From positions 1 to 44,799 of the forward strand of contig JAJQEJ010000076.1 in assembly GCA_021201735.1 (NCBI GenBank): a DNA stretch of 44,799 bases. The letters are read 5' to 3'. Both the position numbers and the translations under genes were made by a program. This stretch comes from Oscillospiraceae bacterium (GTDB lineage: Bacteria > Bacillota > Clostridia > Oscillospirales > Oscillospiraceae). Under the pieces are notes generated by a model. The model saw only the letters and a program-made list of their open reading frames with translations, did no database searches and was not told the origin of the DNA. This document shows, one piece after another, positions 1 to 7,678 of this stretch. Within the stretch, counting starts at the first letter, position 1. Each line of letters starts with the position of its first letter.

Positions 1-101
1 CATAATCTTAACACCCCTTATCTTATTTGTAAATCTTTTCATGCGGTTGCCCTGGGGTTATTTCAGCACGAGCAAACCGGTGTGCCATATATAAATAAAG
101 A

Positions 102-130
102 TTGAACATTAAGCATATGTGTGGTAAAAT
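102..130 (+). promoter_or_regulatory. Sigma-A type promoter before the acyltransferase gene
   Basis: TTGAAC at 102-107 and TAAAAT at 125-130 are separated by 17 bases, and a TG at 122-123 gives an extended -10. Transcription would begin near 137 and immediately enter the hairpin at 160-196. Match to consensus is seen; activity is inferred. Confidence 0.55.
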
Positions 131-159
131 GATAAAAGAAATCATATAAACAATGCTTG

Positions 160-196
160 CGGGCTTTCGGAAGGCTATTCCCGGAAGCCCGTTTTT
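160..196 (+). terminator. Rho-independent terminator-like hairpin
   Basis: Arms 160-170 and 181-191 pair over 11 positions with one G-T wobble, around a 10-base loop, followed by TTTTT and a second T run. It either ends a transcript from left of the window or acts as a leader attenuator, because the 102-130 promoter lies just upstream. Confidence 0.7.
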
Positions 197-266
197 CTTG
201 TTTTTGCGTGTTGTAAGGAGATCCCGCCAATACAGCTTATTATGATTGAGTCAGGAGGTACGCATA

Positions 267-1400
267 ATGACCCCGTTCCATCGGCCCAACGCCACCCCAC
301 GCAGTCCTAAGTGCGCGGAAATTGACATGCTACAGTCCGAAGGAGGCCGTCTGGTCTATGCCGATTTACTGCGGGTATTGGCCAGCTTTGCGGTGGTGGT
401 GCTCCATTTATCAGGGGCAGGGCTCAGTGAAGAGACGCCGGTGGGCGGCTTTGACTGGAATGTGCTGTGTGTATATGACGCGCTGGTGCACTGGTGCGTG
501 CCCGTTTTCGTCATGCTCTCCGGCATGTTTTTGCTGGAGCCGAAAAAGCAGGTTACCCTGCCAAGCCTGTTTCGGAAGCATATTTTACGCATTTTTGTGG
601 CGGCGCTGATCTGGAGTGTGTTTTACGCACTACTTGACTACGGCTATGTGGGCGGTTGGTTTACGTGGGAGGGGATACAAAGCGCGTTTCACAACCTCCT
701 GAACGGGCAGATACACTACCATCTTTGGTTTTTATTTATGATCATCGGGCTCTATCTGGTTACGCCCATCCTGCGGGCCTTTGTACGGGGGGCGCGCCGA
801 ACCGACTTCCATTGGTTTTTTGCCCTCACTTTTGTGGTCTACTCGGTACTGCCTGCCCTGCAAGCGCTGCTGCCGAGCCGGATGGCGCTCCCCATGCTGT
901 GGCTCAGCAAGCTGAATATCCACATAGTTTTGGGCTATGTGGGCTTTTATGTGGCAGGGTATTATTTGAAAACCTATACGCCGAATCGAACGGCGCGATG
1001 TTCCATTTACGTGCTGGGCATTCTGGGAGCGGCGGTCACAGCCTTAGGCACTATGGGCATCTCGGTGCGTGCCGGCACCTTTAACGGGGCGCTTTTTGAG
1101 TATCGCAATCCCAATGTGGTATTCATGGCGGTGGCCATTTTTGTTTTGTTTCGGTACGCGTTCGGTGGCAGCAACGCGTGCGGCCGGCATCGGTGGTTGG
1201 GCGGCGTGGCCCAGATATCCTTTGGCATTTATCTGGTGCATGCCTTTTTCATCACGGTACTGCGCCACTTTGGAATTACAACCCTTTCTTTCTCGCCGCT
1301 GGTGTCCGTTCCGATCCTGTCGGTGGTGGTGTTCCTGTGCGCCATGCTTGTGGCATGGGTTATTGCTAAGATCCCCCTGCTGGGGCGCTACTTGACCTAG
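267..1400 (+). CDS. Acyltransferase 3 family membrane protein
   Basis: A 377-residue polytopic membrane protein of the acyltransferase 3 (OafA/WecH-like) family, which O-acylates surface polysaccharides or other cell-envelope acceptors. The family signature is visible at the N-terminus (DLLRVLASFAVVVLHLSG, with the conserved Arg and His of the first helix) and in the central WFLFMIIGLYLVTPILR segment; about ten hydrophobic helices follow one another. The ATG at 267 was chosen because AGGAGG lies at 253-258 with 8-base spacing; an in-frame TTG at 246 has no such site. The gene stands alone, with its own promoter and a hairpin in its leader. The acceptor cannot be read from sequence; wall polymer is a reasonable guess given other envelope genes in the window. 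Confidence 0.88.
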   Translation: MTPFHRPNATPRSPKCAEIDMLQSEGGRLVYADLLRVLASFAVVVLHLSGAGLSEETPVGGFDWNVLCVYDALVHWCVPVFVMLSGMFLLEPKKQVTLPSLFRKHILRIFVAALIWSVFYALLDYGYVGGWFTWEGIQSAFHNLLNGQIHYHLWFLFMIIGLYLVTPILRAFVRGARRTDFHWFFALTFVVYSVLPALQALLPSRMALPMLWLSKLNIHIVLGYVGFYVAGYYLKTYTPNRTARCSIYVLGILGAAVTALGTMGISVRAGTFNGALFEYRNPNVVFMAVAIFVLFRYAFGGSNACGRHRWLGGVAQISFGIYLVHAFFITVLRHFGITTLSFSPLVSVPILSVVVFLCAMLVAWVIAKIPLLGRYLT

Positions 1401-1437
1401 CGGAAAGTGTGTTTTTATCTTTTTTGCAATGTTTGGT

Positions 1438-1478
1438 TTCTTCAATTTTTCTTCAATCCTTCTCTGGCAAACTATGAT
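1438..1478 (+). promoter_or_regulatory. Candidate response-regulator box and promoter
   Basis: The 9-mer TTCTTCAAT occurs at 1438-1446 and again at 1449-1457, an 11-base offset (one helical turn). A TATGAT -10-like hexamer follows at 1473-1478, so the second copy covers the -35 position. This layout is typical of OmpR/PhoB-family activators. The repeats are seen; the regulator is inferred. The region is AT-rich, which raises the chance of coincidence. Confidence 0.4.
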
Positions 1479-1521
1479 TATCCGCTCAAAGCGGAAAAAA
1501 ATTTGAAAGAGGTATACACTT

Positions 1522-2382
1522 ATGCGCATGAAAGGAATCATTTCATCCACTCTGGCAGTCGGTATGCTTGTGTCAGGCGCTTCTTTTGCAAGCGCTGCAG
1601 AGGTGTCGGAAGCCGACCAGAGCACCCAGCGGATCATGGCAGAAATTACCGAAGTGACCGATGACAGTATCACACTTGCGCTGTATTCCACGCCTTCACG
1701 GCCGGATATTACGCTGCAGGAGGGCACAGAATCGGACTCCGACACGTCGAAACCAGCGATGGGCGGCAGGAAGCAGTTAACGGAGGAGGAGCAACAGGCG
1801 CTCGCCGAAAGTTTACCCGATGGAACGGAAGCAACGGAGTTCTCCGGCATGAAGCCGATGGGTAACCGGAAGCAGCTTACAGAAGAGGAGCTCCAGACGA
1901 TGACCGAGGACGGCACCCTGCCGGAGCTGCCAGAAGATGTAGCCGATGGAACAGAAGCAACGGATGATACTTCTTTCGGGATGCGGATGGGTGGCCGTAA
2001 GCAGCTCACAGAGGAAGAGCTTGCAGCGATAACCGAGGACGGCACCCTGCCGGAAGCGCCGACAGGACGTCCTGATTTCCAAAGCGCAACAGCGGATACT
2101 GACAGCACCACGGCTGAGGATGGGACGCAGGGCAGACCATCCGGCATGCCTATGGGCGGTGGACACGGCGGCGCCTTCACGCAGGAACTCTCCGGGGAGA
2201 CACTGACGCTGACGATCTCCAGTGATACAACCATTTCCATGATGGTGGACGGAGAGATGACCACCGTCTCCACCAGTGACCTGAGTGTGGGCGACACTGT
2301 CTCTGTCCAGTACGACACCGATACCAGCACGGCAGTTTCTATCGTGGCAAGAAATGAAACCGAAACCACAGAGGAGAGCTAA
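1522..2382 (+). CDS. Secreted acidic repeat protein, function unknown
   Basis: A 286-residue exported protein with no family I can name confidently. A signal peptide spans about residues 1-26 (MRMKGIISST..., cleavage near ASA). The mature part is very acidic. Three copies of an M-G-G/N-RKQLTEEE motif start at residues 80, 113 and 156, each followed by a Glu/Asp/Thr-rich stretch. A G-rich MPMGGGHGG segment sits at 209-217. The C-terminal stretch (about 221-276) and the short ITEVTDDSITLAL segment near residue 42 look like strands of a small beta-barrel resembling DUF5666, with the repeats inserted between them; this reading is inference. Start at the first ATG, preceded by GAAAGAGG at 1505-1512. 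Regulation may involve the phased repeats at 1438-1457. The gene ends at a dense hairpin block. Confidence 0.8.
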   Translation: MRMKGIISSTLAVGMLVSGASFASAAEVSEADQSTQRIMAEITEVTDDSITLALYSTPSRPDITLQEGTESDSDTSKPAMGGRKQLTEEEQQALAESLPDGTEATEFSGMKPMGNRKQLTEEELQTMTEDGTLPELPEDVADGTEATDDTSFGMRMGGRKQLTEEELAAITEDGTLPEAPTGRPDFQSATADTDSTTAEDGTQGRPSGMPMGGGHGGAFTQELSGETLTLTISSDTTISMMVDGEMTTVSTSDLSVGDTVSVQYDTDTSTAVSIVARNETETTEES

Positions 2383-2409
2383 GCGCTCCTGATGAACGCT
2401 GCAACAGTC

Positions 2410-2454
2410 AAAGGACAGTAGCCGAGTGCCTTTTGCACTCGACTACTGTCCTTT
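2410..2454. terminator. Long intergenic hairpin, first of three
   Basis: Arms 2410-2429 and 2435-2454 pair fully apart from one C/A mismatch, around a 5-base loop. There is no T run directly after it. CAGTC at 2405-2409 could also pair with GACTG at 2457-2461, which would extend this stem at the expense of the next hairpin. Confidence 0.65.
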
Positions 2455-2501
2455 CAGACTGTCAAAAAACCTCGCCGATAGCGAGGTTTTTTGACAGTCT
2501 G
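2455..2501. terminator. Bidirectional terminator, 21-bp perfect stem
   Basis: Arms 2455-2475 and 2481-2501 are a perfect 21-bp inverted repeat with loop CGATA. The core has an A6 tract on one side and a T6 tract on the other, so it can stop transcription from both strands. It lies between the convergent repeat-protein gene and hpf. Confidence 0.85.
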
Positions 2502-2539
2502 AAGCGGGGATGCGATTTTTCGCATCCCCGCTTTTTTGT
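2502..2539. terminator. Rho-independent terminator, 14-bp GC-rich stem
   Basis: Arms 2502-2515 and 2520-2533 pair perfectly around a TTTT loop, and a T run continues from 2532. It is the third hairpin in the same convergent gap. Confidence 0.85.
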
Positions 2540-2553
2540 TTATCATGTGATGA

Positions 2554-3105
2554 TTAATCGTTATCCTCAATCAGGCCGTAATCTCCGTCATTGCGGCGAT
2601 AGACAACGGCGAACGCGCCGCCTGCGTCTTCGTTGCGGAAGGCAAAGAAGGTGTGGCCGACCAGATTCATCTGCAGCACCGCCTCCTCCACGGCCATCGG
2701 CTTAATCGGGAAGTGCTTGGTACGCGCGACGCGGAAGGTATCCTCCTGCAGGTCGGCCTCCGGCGCGAACGTGGACACCTCATCCGCGTCCGCGCCGGGC
2801 TCGAAGGCGTTTTCGCGCAGACGCTTTTCCAGGCGCGTTTTATTTTTTCTGATTTGGCGCTCAACAGAGGCGACCGCCGTGTCGATGGTCGCAAACATGT
2901 CGGAGGTGCTTTCCGCCACGCGGATAATGGTGCCGCCGGAACGGATGGTAAGCTCCACGTTATTGCGGTCTTTTTCCACACTTAAGACAATGGTGGCCTC
3001 CGTGTCGTTTTTGAAAAAGCGATCCAGCTTGCTCACTTTTTTTTCGGCATAGGCGTGCACTTTTTCGGGCAGTTTCACTTTCTTTTCGGTAATGATAAAC
3101 TTCAT
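2554..3105 (-). CDS. hpf: Long-form ribosome hibernation promoting factor
   Basis: A 183-residue protein of the long HPF (RaiA/YfiA) family, which dimerises 70S ribosomes into inactive 100S particles in stationary phase or stress. The N-terminal S30AE domain covers about residues 1-95 (MKFIITEKKVKLPEKVHAYA...), a charged linker follows, and the C-terminal dimerisation domain lies at about 128-183 (FPIKPMAVEEAVLQMNLVGH...). The length is typical for the Gram-positive long form. The ATG at 3105 was chosen: AAAGGAG at 3115-3121 is well spaced and family members begin at this Met; the upstream in-frame Met lacks support. A small GC hairpin (GCCCC/GGGGC at 3123-3143) lies just 5' of the ribosome site. 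An extended -10 promoter sits at 3179-3187. The gene ends at the bidirectional terminators. Confidence 0.95.
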   Translation of the reverse strand: MKFIITEKKVKLPEKVHAYAEKKVSKLDRFFKNDTEATIVLSVEKDRNNVELTIRSGGTIIRVAESTSDMFATIDTAVASVERQIRKNKTRLEKRLRENAFEPGADADEVSTFAPEADLQEDTFRVARTKHFPIKPMAVEEAVLQMNLVGHTFFAFRNEDAGGAFAVVYRRNDGDYGLIEDND

Positions 3106-3178
3106 GGTTTTCCGCTCCTTTCGCCCCACACCCGATGCGGGGCCTTGAGATCAGGAAACCACCGGCTTCCTTAATGAG

Positions 3179-3187
3179 ATTATAGCA
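3179..3187 (-). promoter_or_regulatory. Extended -10 promoter of hpf
   Basis: On the minus strand TGC-TATAAT reads across 3187-3179, an extended -10 with a perfect -10 hexamer. No good -35 is seen at 16-18 bases. The start of transcription would be near 3173, giving a leader of about 68 bases. Confidence 0.5.
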
Positions 3188-3224
3188 TAATCATCCTGTA
3201 AAGTCACTTGAAATTTCATGTTTC

Positions 3225-4067
3225 TCACAACAATCTCTCCGCATGGCGGGTGACATGGCAGCCGATATTTACGGCGCAGGGAAGACCGGCAATATGGGTG
3301 GGATAGGGTAAAATACGCACGCCGAGCGCGGTGGTACTGCCGCCCAGCCCCTGCGGGCCGATGCCGAGATCGTTGATGCGCTGCAGCGCCGTCTCCTCCA
3401 GTGCCGCATAAAACGGGTCGGCACTGCGCGTACCGACGGGGGAGAGCAGCGCGCGCTTTGCCAGCAGCGCCGCCAGTTCGGAGGTGCCGCCCAGCCCAAC
3501 GCCGACCAGAACCGGTGGACAGGGGTTCGAGCCGGCCTGCGAGACGCAGTCGGCAATAAACGCGACAATATCCTCACTGGTGGCAGAGGGGTGAAACATT
3601 TTGAGCTTTGTCATATTTTCACTGCCAAAGCCTTTGGGCGCAATGGTGATGCGCAGTGTGTCCCCCTCGACCAGCCGCAGATGGAGGATGGCGGGGGTGT
3701 TGTCGTCGGTATTCACCCGACGCAGCGGGTCGCGCACCACCGAAAGGCGCAGCTTTCCCTCTACATAGCCCCGTGCGACGCCCTCATTGACCGCATCTTC
3801 CAGCAGACCGCCGGTGATGTGCACGTCCTGTCCGAGCTCGAGAAAGACGACCGCCATGCCGGTGTCCTGACAGATGGGGAGGCCCTTCTCCGCGGCAAAC
3901 TGAAAATTTTCTTCCAGATCGCGCAAAATGGCCTTGCCGACAGGGGAAGCCTCTGTCTGCCCACTGCGGCAAATCGCCGTCTTTACATCCTCCGGCAGAT
4001 GGGTATTCGCCTCAACACACAGCGCCGCCACCGTTTGCGCGATTTCCGCGCAGGTAATTTCACGCAT
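3225..4067 (-). CDS. fumA: Class I fumarate hydratase, alpha subunit
   Basis: A 280-residue alpha subunit of the two-subunit, [4Fe-4S]-dependent class I fumarase/tartrate dehydratase family. It interconverts fumarate and malate and is oxygen-sensitive. Three conserved Cys suited to cluster binding are visible: C66 in LPICQDTG, C183 in SNPCPPVLVG and C270 in VNIGCHVTRH. The GxGLGGTSE and QGLGGSTTALGV segments are also typical. Two start codons sit together: GTG at 4070 and ATG at 4067. The ATG is preferred because AGGAGG at 4074-4079 is then 6 bases away. The gene lies 18 bases downstream of gap and is probably cotranscribed. The beta subunit, usually next door, is absent here: only a short gap separates this gene from hpf. 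The related tartrate dehydratase alpha subunit cannot be fully excluded. Confidence 0.92.
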   Translation of the reverse strand: MREITCAEIAQTVAALCVEANTHLPEDVKTAICRSGQTEASPVGKAILRDLEENFQFAAEKGLPICQDTGMAVVFLELGQDVHITGGLLEDAVNEGVARGYVEGKLRLSVVRDPLRRVNTDDNTPAILHLRLVEGDTLRITIAPKGFGSENMTKLKMFHPSATSEDIVAFIADCVSQAGSNPCPPVLVGVGLGGTSELAALLAKRALLSPVGTRSADPFYAALEETALQRINDLGIGPQGLGGSTTALGVRILPYPTHIAGLPCAVNIGCHVTRHAERLL

Positions 4068-4085
4068 CACGATTCCTCCTCTGCG

Positions 4086-5117
<1,032 letters not shown>

Positions 5118-5152
5118 TCATTGTTGGATACCGATGTGTGGTCTTACTCATA

Positions 5153-5181
5153 ATTATAAACTAAAAATTCTATATTGAAAA
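5153..5181 (-). promoter_or_regulatory. Sigma-A promoter of gap
   Basis: On the minus strand TTTTCA (5181-5176), a 17-base spacer and a perfect TATAAT (5158-5153) precede gap. The start of transcription would be near 5147, leaving a leader of about 48 bases. Confidence 0.6.
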
Positions 5182-5451
5182 GAGGGCAATTGCGAGATAT
5201 TTCCACTTCATAGTTTACCTTGTTTTGCTAAATTGCATCGAATCATCAGCATTTTGTGTACTTTATCGACAAAGACAAACCATTGATTCCGACAGTAATT
5301 GACAAAATATCGCTTTATTCTTGCTATGACGCGCGACATTTGCTATACTTACGTGTAAAAACGAATGATTTTTGAACAAGAATTTGGATAAACTATGTCC
5401 AAAACCTCTTCCGATTTTGTCCATTGCATTTTATAGGAAGGCGTGTGTTGT
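5182..5451. other. AT-rich divergent intergenic region
   Basis: The gap between divergent gap and the kinase-like gene is 352 bases. Apart from the two facing promoters I see no open frame with a ribosome site, no strong hairpin and no RNA motif. A TTGACA at 5299-5304 lacks a convincing -10 at proper spacing. Confidence 0.6.
5321..5349 (+). promoter_or_regulatory. Extended -10 promoter of the kinase-like gene
   Basis: TTGCTA at 5321-5326, a 17-base spacer and TATACT at 5344-5349, with TG at 5341-5342 forming an extended -10. The start of transcription would be near 5356, about 96 bases ahead of the coding start. Confidence 0.6.
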
Positions 5452-6255
5452 ATGCCGGAATCCTTTGATCTGTCGAACCCGCTGATTCTGGAGCAGTTTA
5501 AACTTCAGCTCAATAACCTCATGGCCTCCGCACAGCTTTTGACGCCGCTTGTTCAGGGCAGCGGGAATACACGCCATGAACAATATCTGGCCATTCTGAA
5601 CCAATCGCTTTACCGCATGCTTCACCTGATGCAAAACGTGGAATACCTCTCCATGCCGGAGGAGGAGCTGCGTTTGGAAAAGGCGGCGTTTGACCCGTGT
5701 GCGCTCTGCCGCGATCTGCATGAACAGGCCGCGCCCATTGCAGGACAGATTGGGACGCAGTTCCAGTTTGCCGCAGAGTCGGTCTGTCCGGCAATCATCG
5801 GCGACGCTACGCTTTTGCAGCGGATGCTCCTGAACCTGATTTCAAATGGCCTGCATGCGACGGAGCACATGGAACATGCGGAGATCGGACTGCGCGTGCG
5901 CAGCAGTGCGGACCGCATCTATTTCATTGTTTGGGATAACGGCCCGGGATTTATGCCGGAAATGGAGTCGGCAATGAAGGCCGATTCTTTCTTACCCCAC
6001 CAGCAGGGCGCGCAGCTGGGCCTCTATGTCGCGCGGCGCATTGCCACGCTGCATGGCGGTACGCTGGTCTTTGACCGCAGTGGAGACGGCGGCTCGCGCG
6101 TTACCGTGTCGCTCCCGATTGTTCCGCCGGAGTCGTCGGATATTCTGTACACGCCGAGCGTGACGCTCGGACGAACCGGCGGTTTTTCCCCCATTGTTGT
6201 GGAACTGTCCGGTGTGCTGCCGCATACCTTTTTCTCACCCGGGAATTTGGAATAA
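5452..6255 (+). CDS. Soluble GHKL ATPase, histidine-kinase-like without phospho-His
   Basis: A 267-residue cytoplasmic protein (no membrane segment) with a complete GHKL ATPase half: N-box MLLNLISNGLHAT at 126-137 (N128, N132), G1 box WDNGPGF at 161-167 and G2 box GAQLGLYVARR at 186-196. The N-terminal helices (about 10-75) align with the DHp/HisKA region; lining up AQLL at 27-30 with the usual (S)HELRTPL...AQLL puts Glu14 where the phospho-accepting His should be. So it probably binds ATP but cannot autophosphorylate in the usual way. It may be a pseudokinase, a phosphatase-type partner or an unrelated regulator. The ATG at 5452 is favoured by AGGAAGG at 5435-5441; a GTG at 5443 is too close to that site. 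A roughly 35-residue tail after the ATPase domain is unassigned. No response regulator is adjacent. Confidence 0.75.
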   Translation: MPESFDLSNPLILEQFKLQLNNLMASAQLLTPLVQGSGNTRHEQYLAILNQSLYRMLHLMQNVEYLSMPEEELRLEKAAFDPCALCRDLHEQAAPIAGQIGTQFQFAAESVCPAIIGDATLLQRMLLNLISNGLHATEHMEHAEIGLRVRSSADRIYFIVWDNGPGFMPEMESAMKADSFLPHQQGAQLGLYVARRIATLHGGTLVFDRSGDGGSRVTVSLPIVPPESSDILYTPSVTLGRTGGFSPIVVELSGVLPHTFFSPGNLE

Positions 6256-6263
6256 TAAGGATT

Positions 6264-6330
6264 TTGACCATCGCGCCGGGGCGAACTGCCTCCGGCGCTG
6301 TTTTTTGCGGTAAACAGTTGACCATCGCGC
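6264..6330. repeat. Pair of 13-bp direct repeats in intergenic DNA
   Basis: TTGACCATCGCGC occurs exactly at 6264-6276 and 6318-6330, 54 bases apart. The first copy overlaps the left arm of the terminator; the second holds the -35 of the CDF transporter promoter. Either an operator pair or a small duplication. Confidence 0.6.
6273..6306 (+). terminator. Rho-independent terminator of the kinase-like gene
   Basis: GCGCCGG at 6273-6279 pairs with CCGGCGC at 6292-6298, with extra GGC/GCC pairs inside, and TTTTTT follows at 6301-6306. It lies 17 bases after the stop codon. Confidence 0.85.
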
Positions 6331-6347
6331 GATACATATAGTATAAT
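6318..6347 (+). promoter_or_regulatory. Sigma-A promoter of the CDF transporter gene
   Basis: TTGACC at 6318-6323, an 18-base spacer and a perfect TATAAT at 6342-6347. The start of transcription would be near 6354. The -35 lies inside the second copy of the 13-bp direct repeat, so a repressor could act there. Confidence 0.7.
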
Positions 6348-6395
6348 ATTAGCAATTCCCGAATTTTCCATATTTGACGTGGGAGGCAATCCGAT

Positions 6396-7568
6396 ATGAC
6401 CGATCTGCTCATTCGTTTGTTCTTGCGCAGCGGGGATCCGAGCGATCCAAGGGTGCGGGATCAATGCGGATTTTTTGCCGGTATTTTCGGAATTGCACTC
6501 AATCTCCTGCTGGCTGTGGCAAAGCTGCTGGTGGGGATTCTTTCCGCGTCTCTTGCTATCACGGCGGATGCGCTCAATAACTTTTCGGATGCCGCGTCCT
6601 CTATTGTGACAGCGGTCGGGTTTCGGCTTGCCAGTCAGCGCCCCGACGCGGAGCATCCCTTTGGGCATGGGCGGGCGGAGTATCTGGCGGGCTTGATTGT
6701 ATCCCTGCTGATCCTGCTCGTTGGTGTGGAGACGCTCAAGGTCTCTGTTGAAAAAATCATCACACCAGAGGCGGTGGCCTTTTCGTGGATTGCGGTCGCG
6801 GTGCTCGCGGTATCCATTGCCGTAAAGCTCTGGATGAGTTATTTTCAAAAAACCCTTTCGCGGCGCATCCAGTCGGTGACCTTGTCCGCAACCGCTGCCG
6901 ATTCGCTCTCCGATGTCGCCGCGACCGGCGCAGTGCTCGCCGGGACGCTGGTGGGACATTTTTTTGCCCTCCATCTGGACGGCTGGATCGGTATTGTGGT
7001 GGCGCTGTTTATCATCCGCGCCGGATTTCTTGCCGCGCGAGACACCCTTAACCCACTACTCGGTGCGCCGCCGGACCCTGCGCTGGTCAAGGAAATCTAC
7101 GCCATGGCGCTGGAAAAGCAGGGGATATTCGCCATTCACGACCTGGTGATTCACGACTATGGCCCGGGGCGCGCGATGATGTCTTTTCATGCCGAGGTTT
7201 CCGCAGATGCCGACCTGATGCAGACGCACGACATGATTGATCAGCTCGAGCGGGAGTTACGTGGGCACTTTGGCATTGAAACCTGCATCCACATGGATCC
7301 AATTGAGACAAATGACGCGCACGTCAACGCAATGCGTGTGCAGGTCGCCCGTATGGTGCGCAACATTGACCCGCAGATGACGATCCATGATTTCCGCATG
7401 ACAAGCGGCCCCCACCATACGAATCTTATCTTTGATATTGTGGTGCCCTACGATTTCCAGATGTCGGACGACGCGCTGCGCGCGGCTGTCGCCCATGCGG
7501 CCAAAGAGCTGGATAAAAGCTATTATACCGTGACGACCATCGACCGGCTGCATATTTCACAGACCTGA
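6396..7568 (+). CDS. Cation diffusion facilitator metal exporter
   Basis: A 390-residue CDF family antiporter that exports divalent metal ions across the membrane in exchange for protons. Six hydrophobic helices lie in about residues 27-215, followed by a cytoplasmic dimerisation domain and a longer C-terminal tail. The helix 2 site reads ADALNNFSDA (D58, N62, D65) and the helix 5 site ADSLSDV (D169, D173). Helix 5 has Asp-x-x-x-Asp rather than the His-x-x-x-Asp usual in zinc exporters; this pattern is more like manganese or iron CDFs, but the metal is an inference. The HPFGHGRAEYLAGL loop is a family signature. GGGAGG at 6381-6386 supports the ATG start. It has its own promoter and stands as a single gene between two regulators. 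Confidence 0.93.
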   Translation: MTDLLIRLFLRSGDPSDPRVRDQCGFFAGIFGIALNLLLAVAKLLVGILSASLAITADALNNFSDAASSIVTAVGFRLASQRPDAEHPFGHGRAEYLAGLIVSLLILLVGVETLKVSVEKIITPEAVAFSWIAVAVLAVSIAVKLWMSYFQKTLSRRIQSVTLSATAADSLSDVAATGAVLAGTLVGHFFALHLDGWIGIVVALFIIRAGFLAARDTLNPLLGAPPDPALVKEIYAMALEKQGIFAIHDLVIHDYGPGRAMMSFHAEVSADADLMQTHDMIDQLERELRGHFGIETCIHMDPIETNDAHVNAMRVQVARMVRNIDPQMTIHDFRMTSGPHHTNLIFDIVVPYDFQMSDDALRAAVAHAAKELDKSYYTVTTIDRLHISQT

Positions 7569-7577
7569 AATGCCCTG

Positions 7578-7621
7578 AATTCACAAAAAATTCACCTCTG
7601 CACATACTTTCCGGCTATAAT
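7578..7621 (+). promoter_or_regulatory. Pho-box-like direct repeats and promoter of the RR-HK-htrA cassette
   Basis: AATTCAC occurs at 7578-7584 and 7589-7595, an 11-base offset with an A-rich spacer, the layout used by PhoB/OmpR-family regulators. A perfect TATAAT follows at 7616-7621, and the weak -35 TTCACC (7591-7596) overlaps the second copy. The gene directly downstream is itself an OmpR/PhoB-type regulator, so autoregulation is plausible. Repeats and -10 are seen; the binding protein is inferred. Confidence 0.55.
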
Positions 7622-7678
7622 AGTAATATCATTGATCATGCCTTCGATTTACCAAAGAACAGAAAAGGCGGTGCCCCT

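Noticed and set aside
1044-2369. Long minus-strand open frame (441 codons) opposite the repeat protein
   Set aside because: It is antisense to a gene with a ribosome site and signal peptide; its translation is Ser/Val-rich low complexity mirroring the acidic repeats, and it runs across the three-prime end of the acyltransferase gene.
5299-5304. Perfect TTGACA as a -35 box
   Set aside because: No acceptable -10 lies 16-18 bases downstream; the promoter at 5321-5349 fits better.
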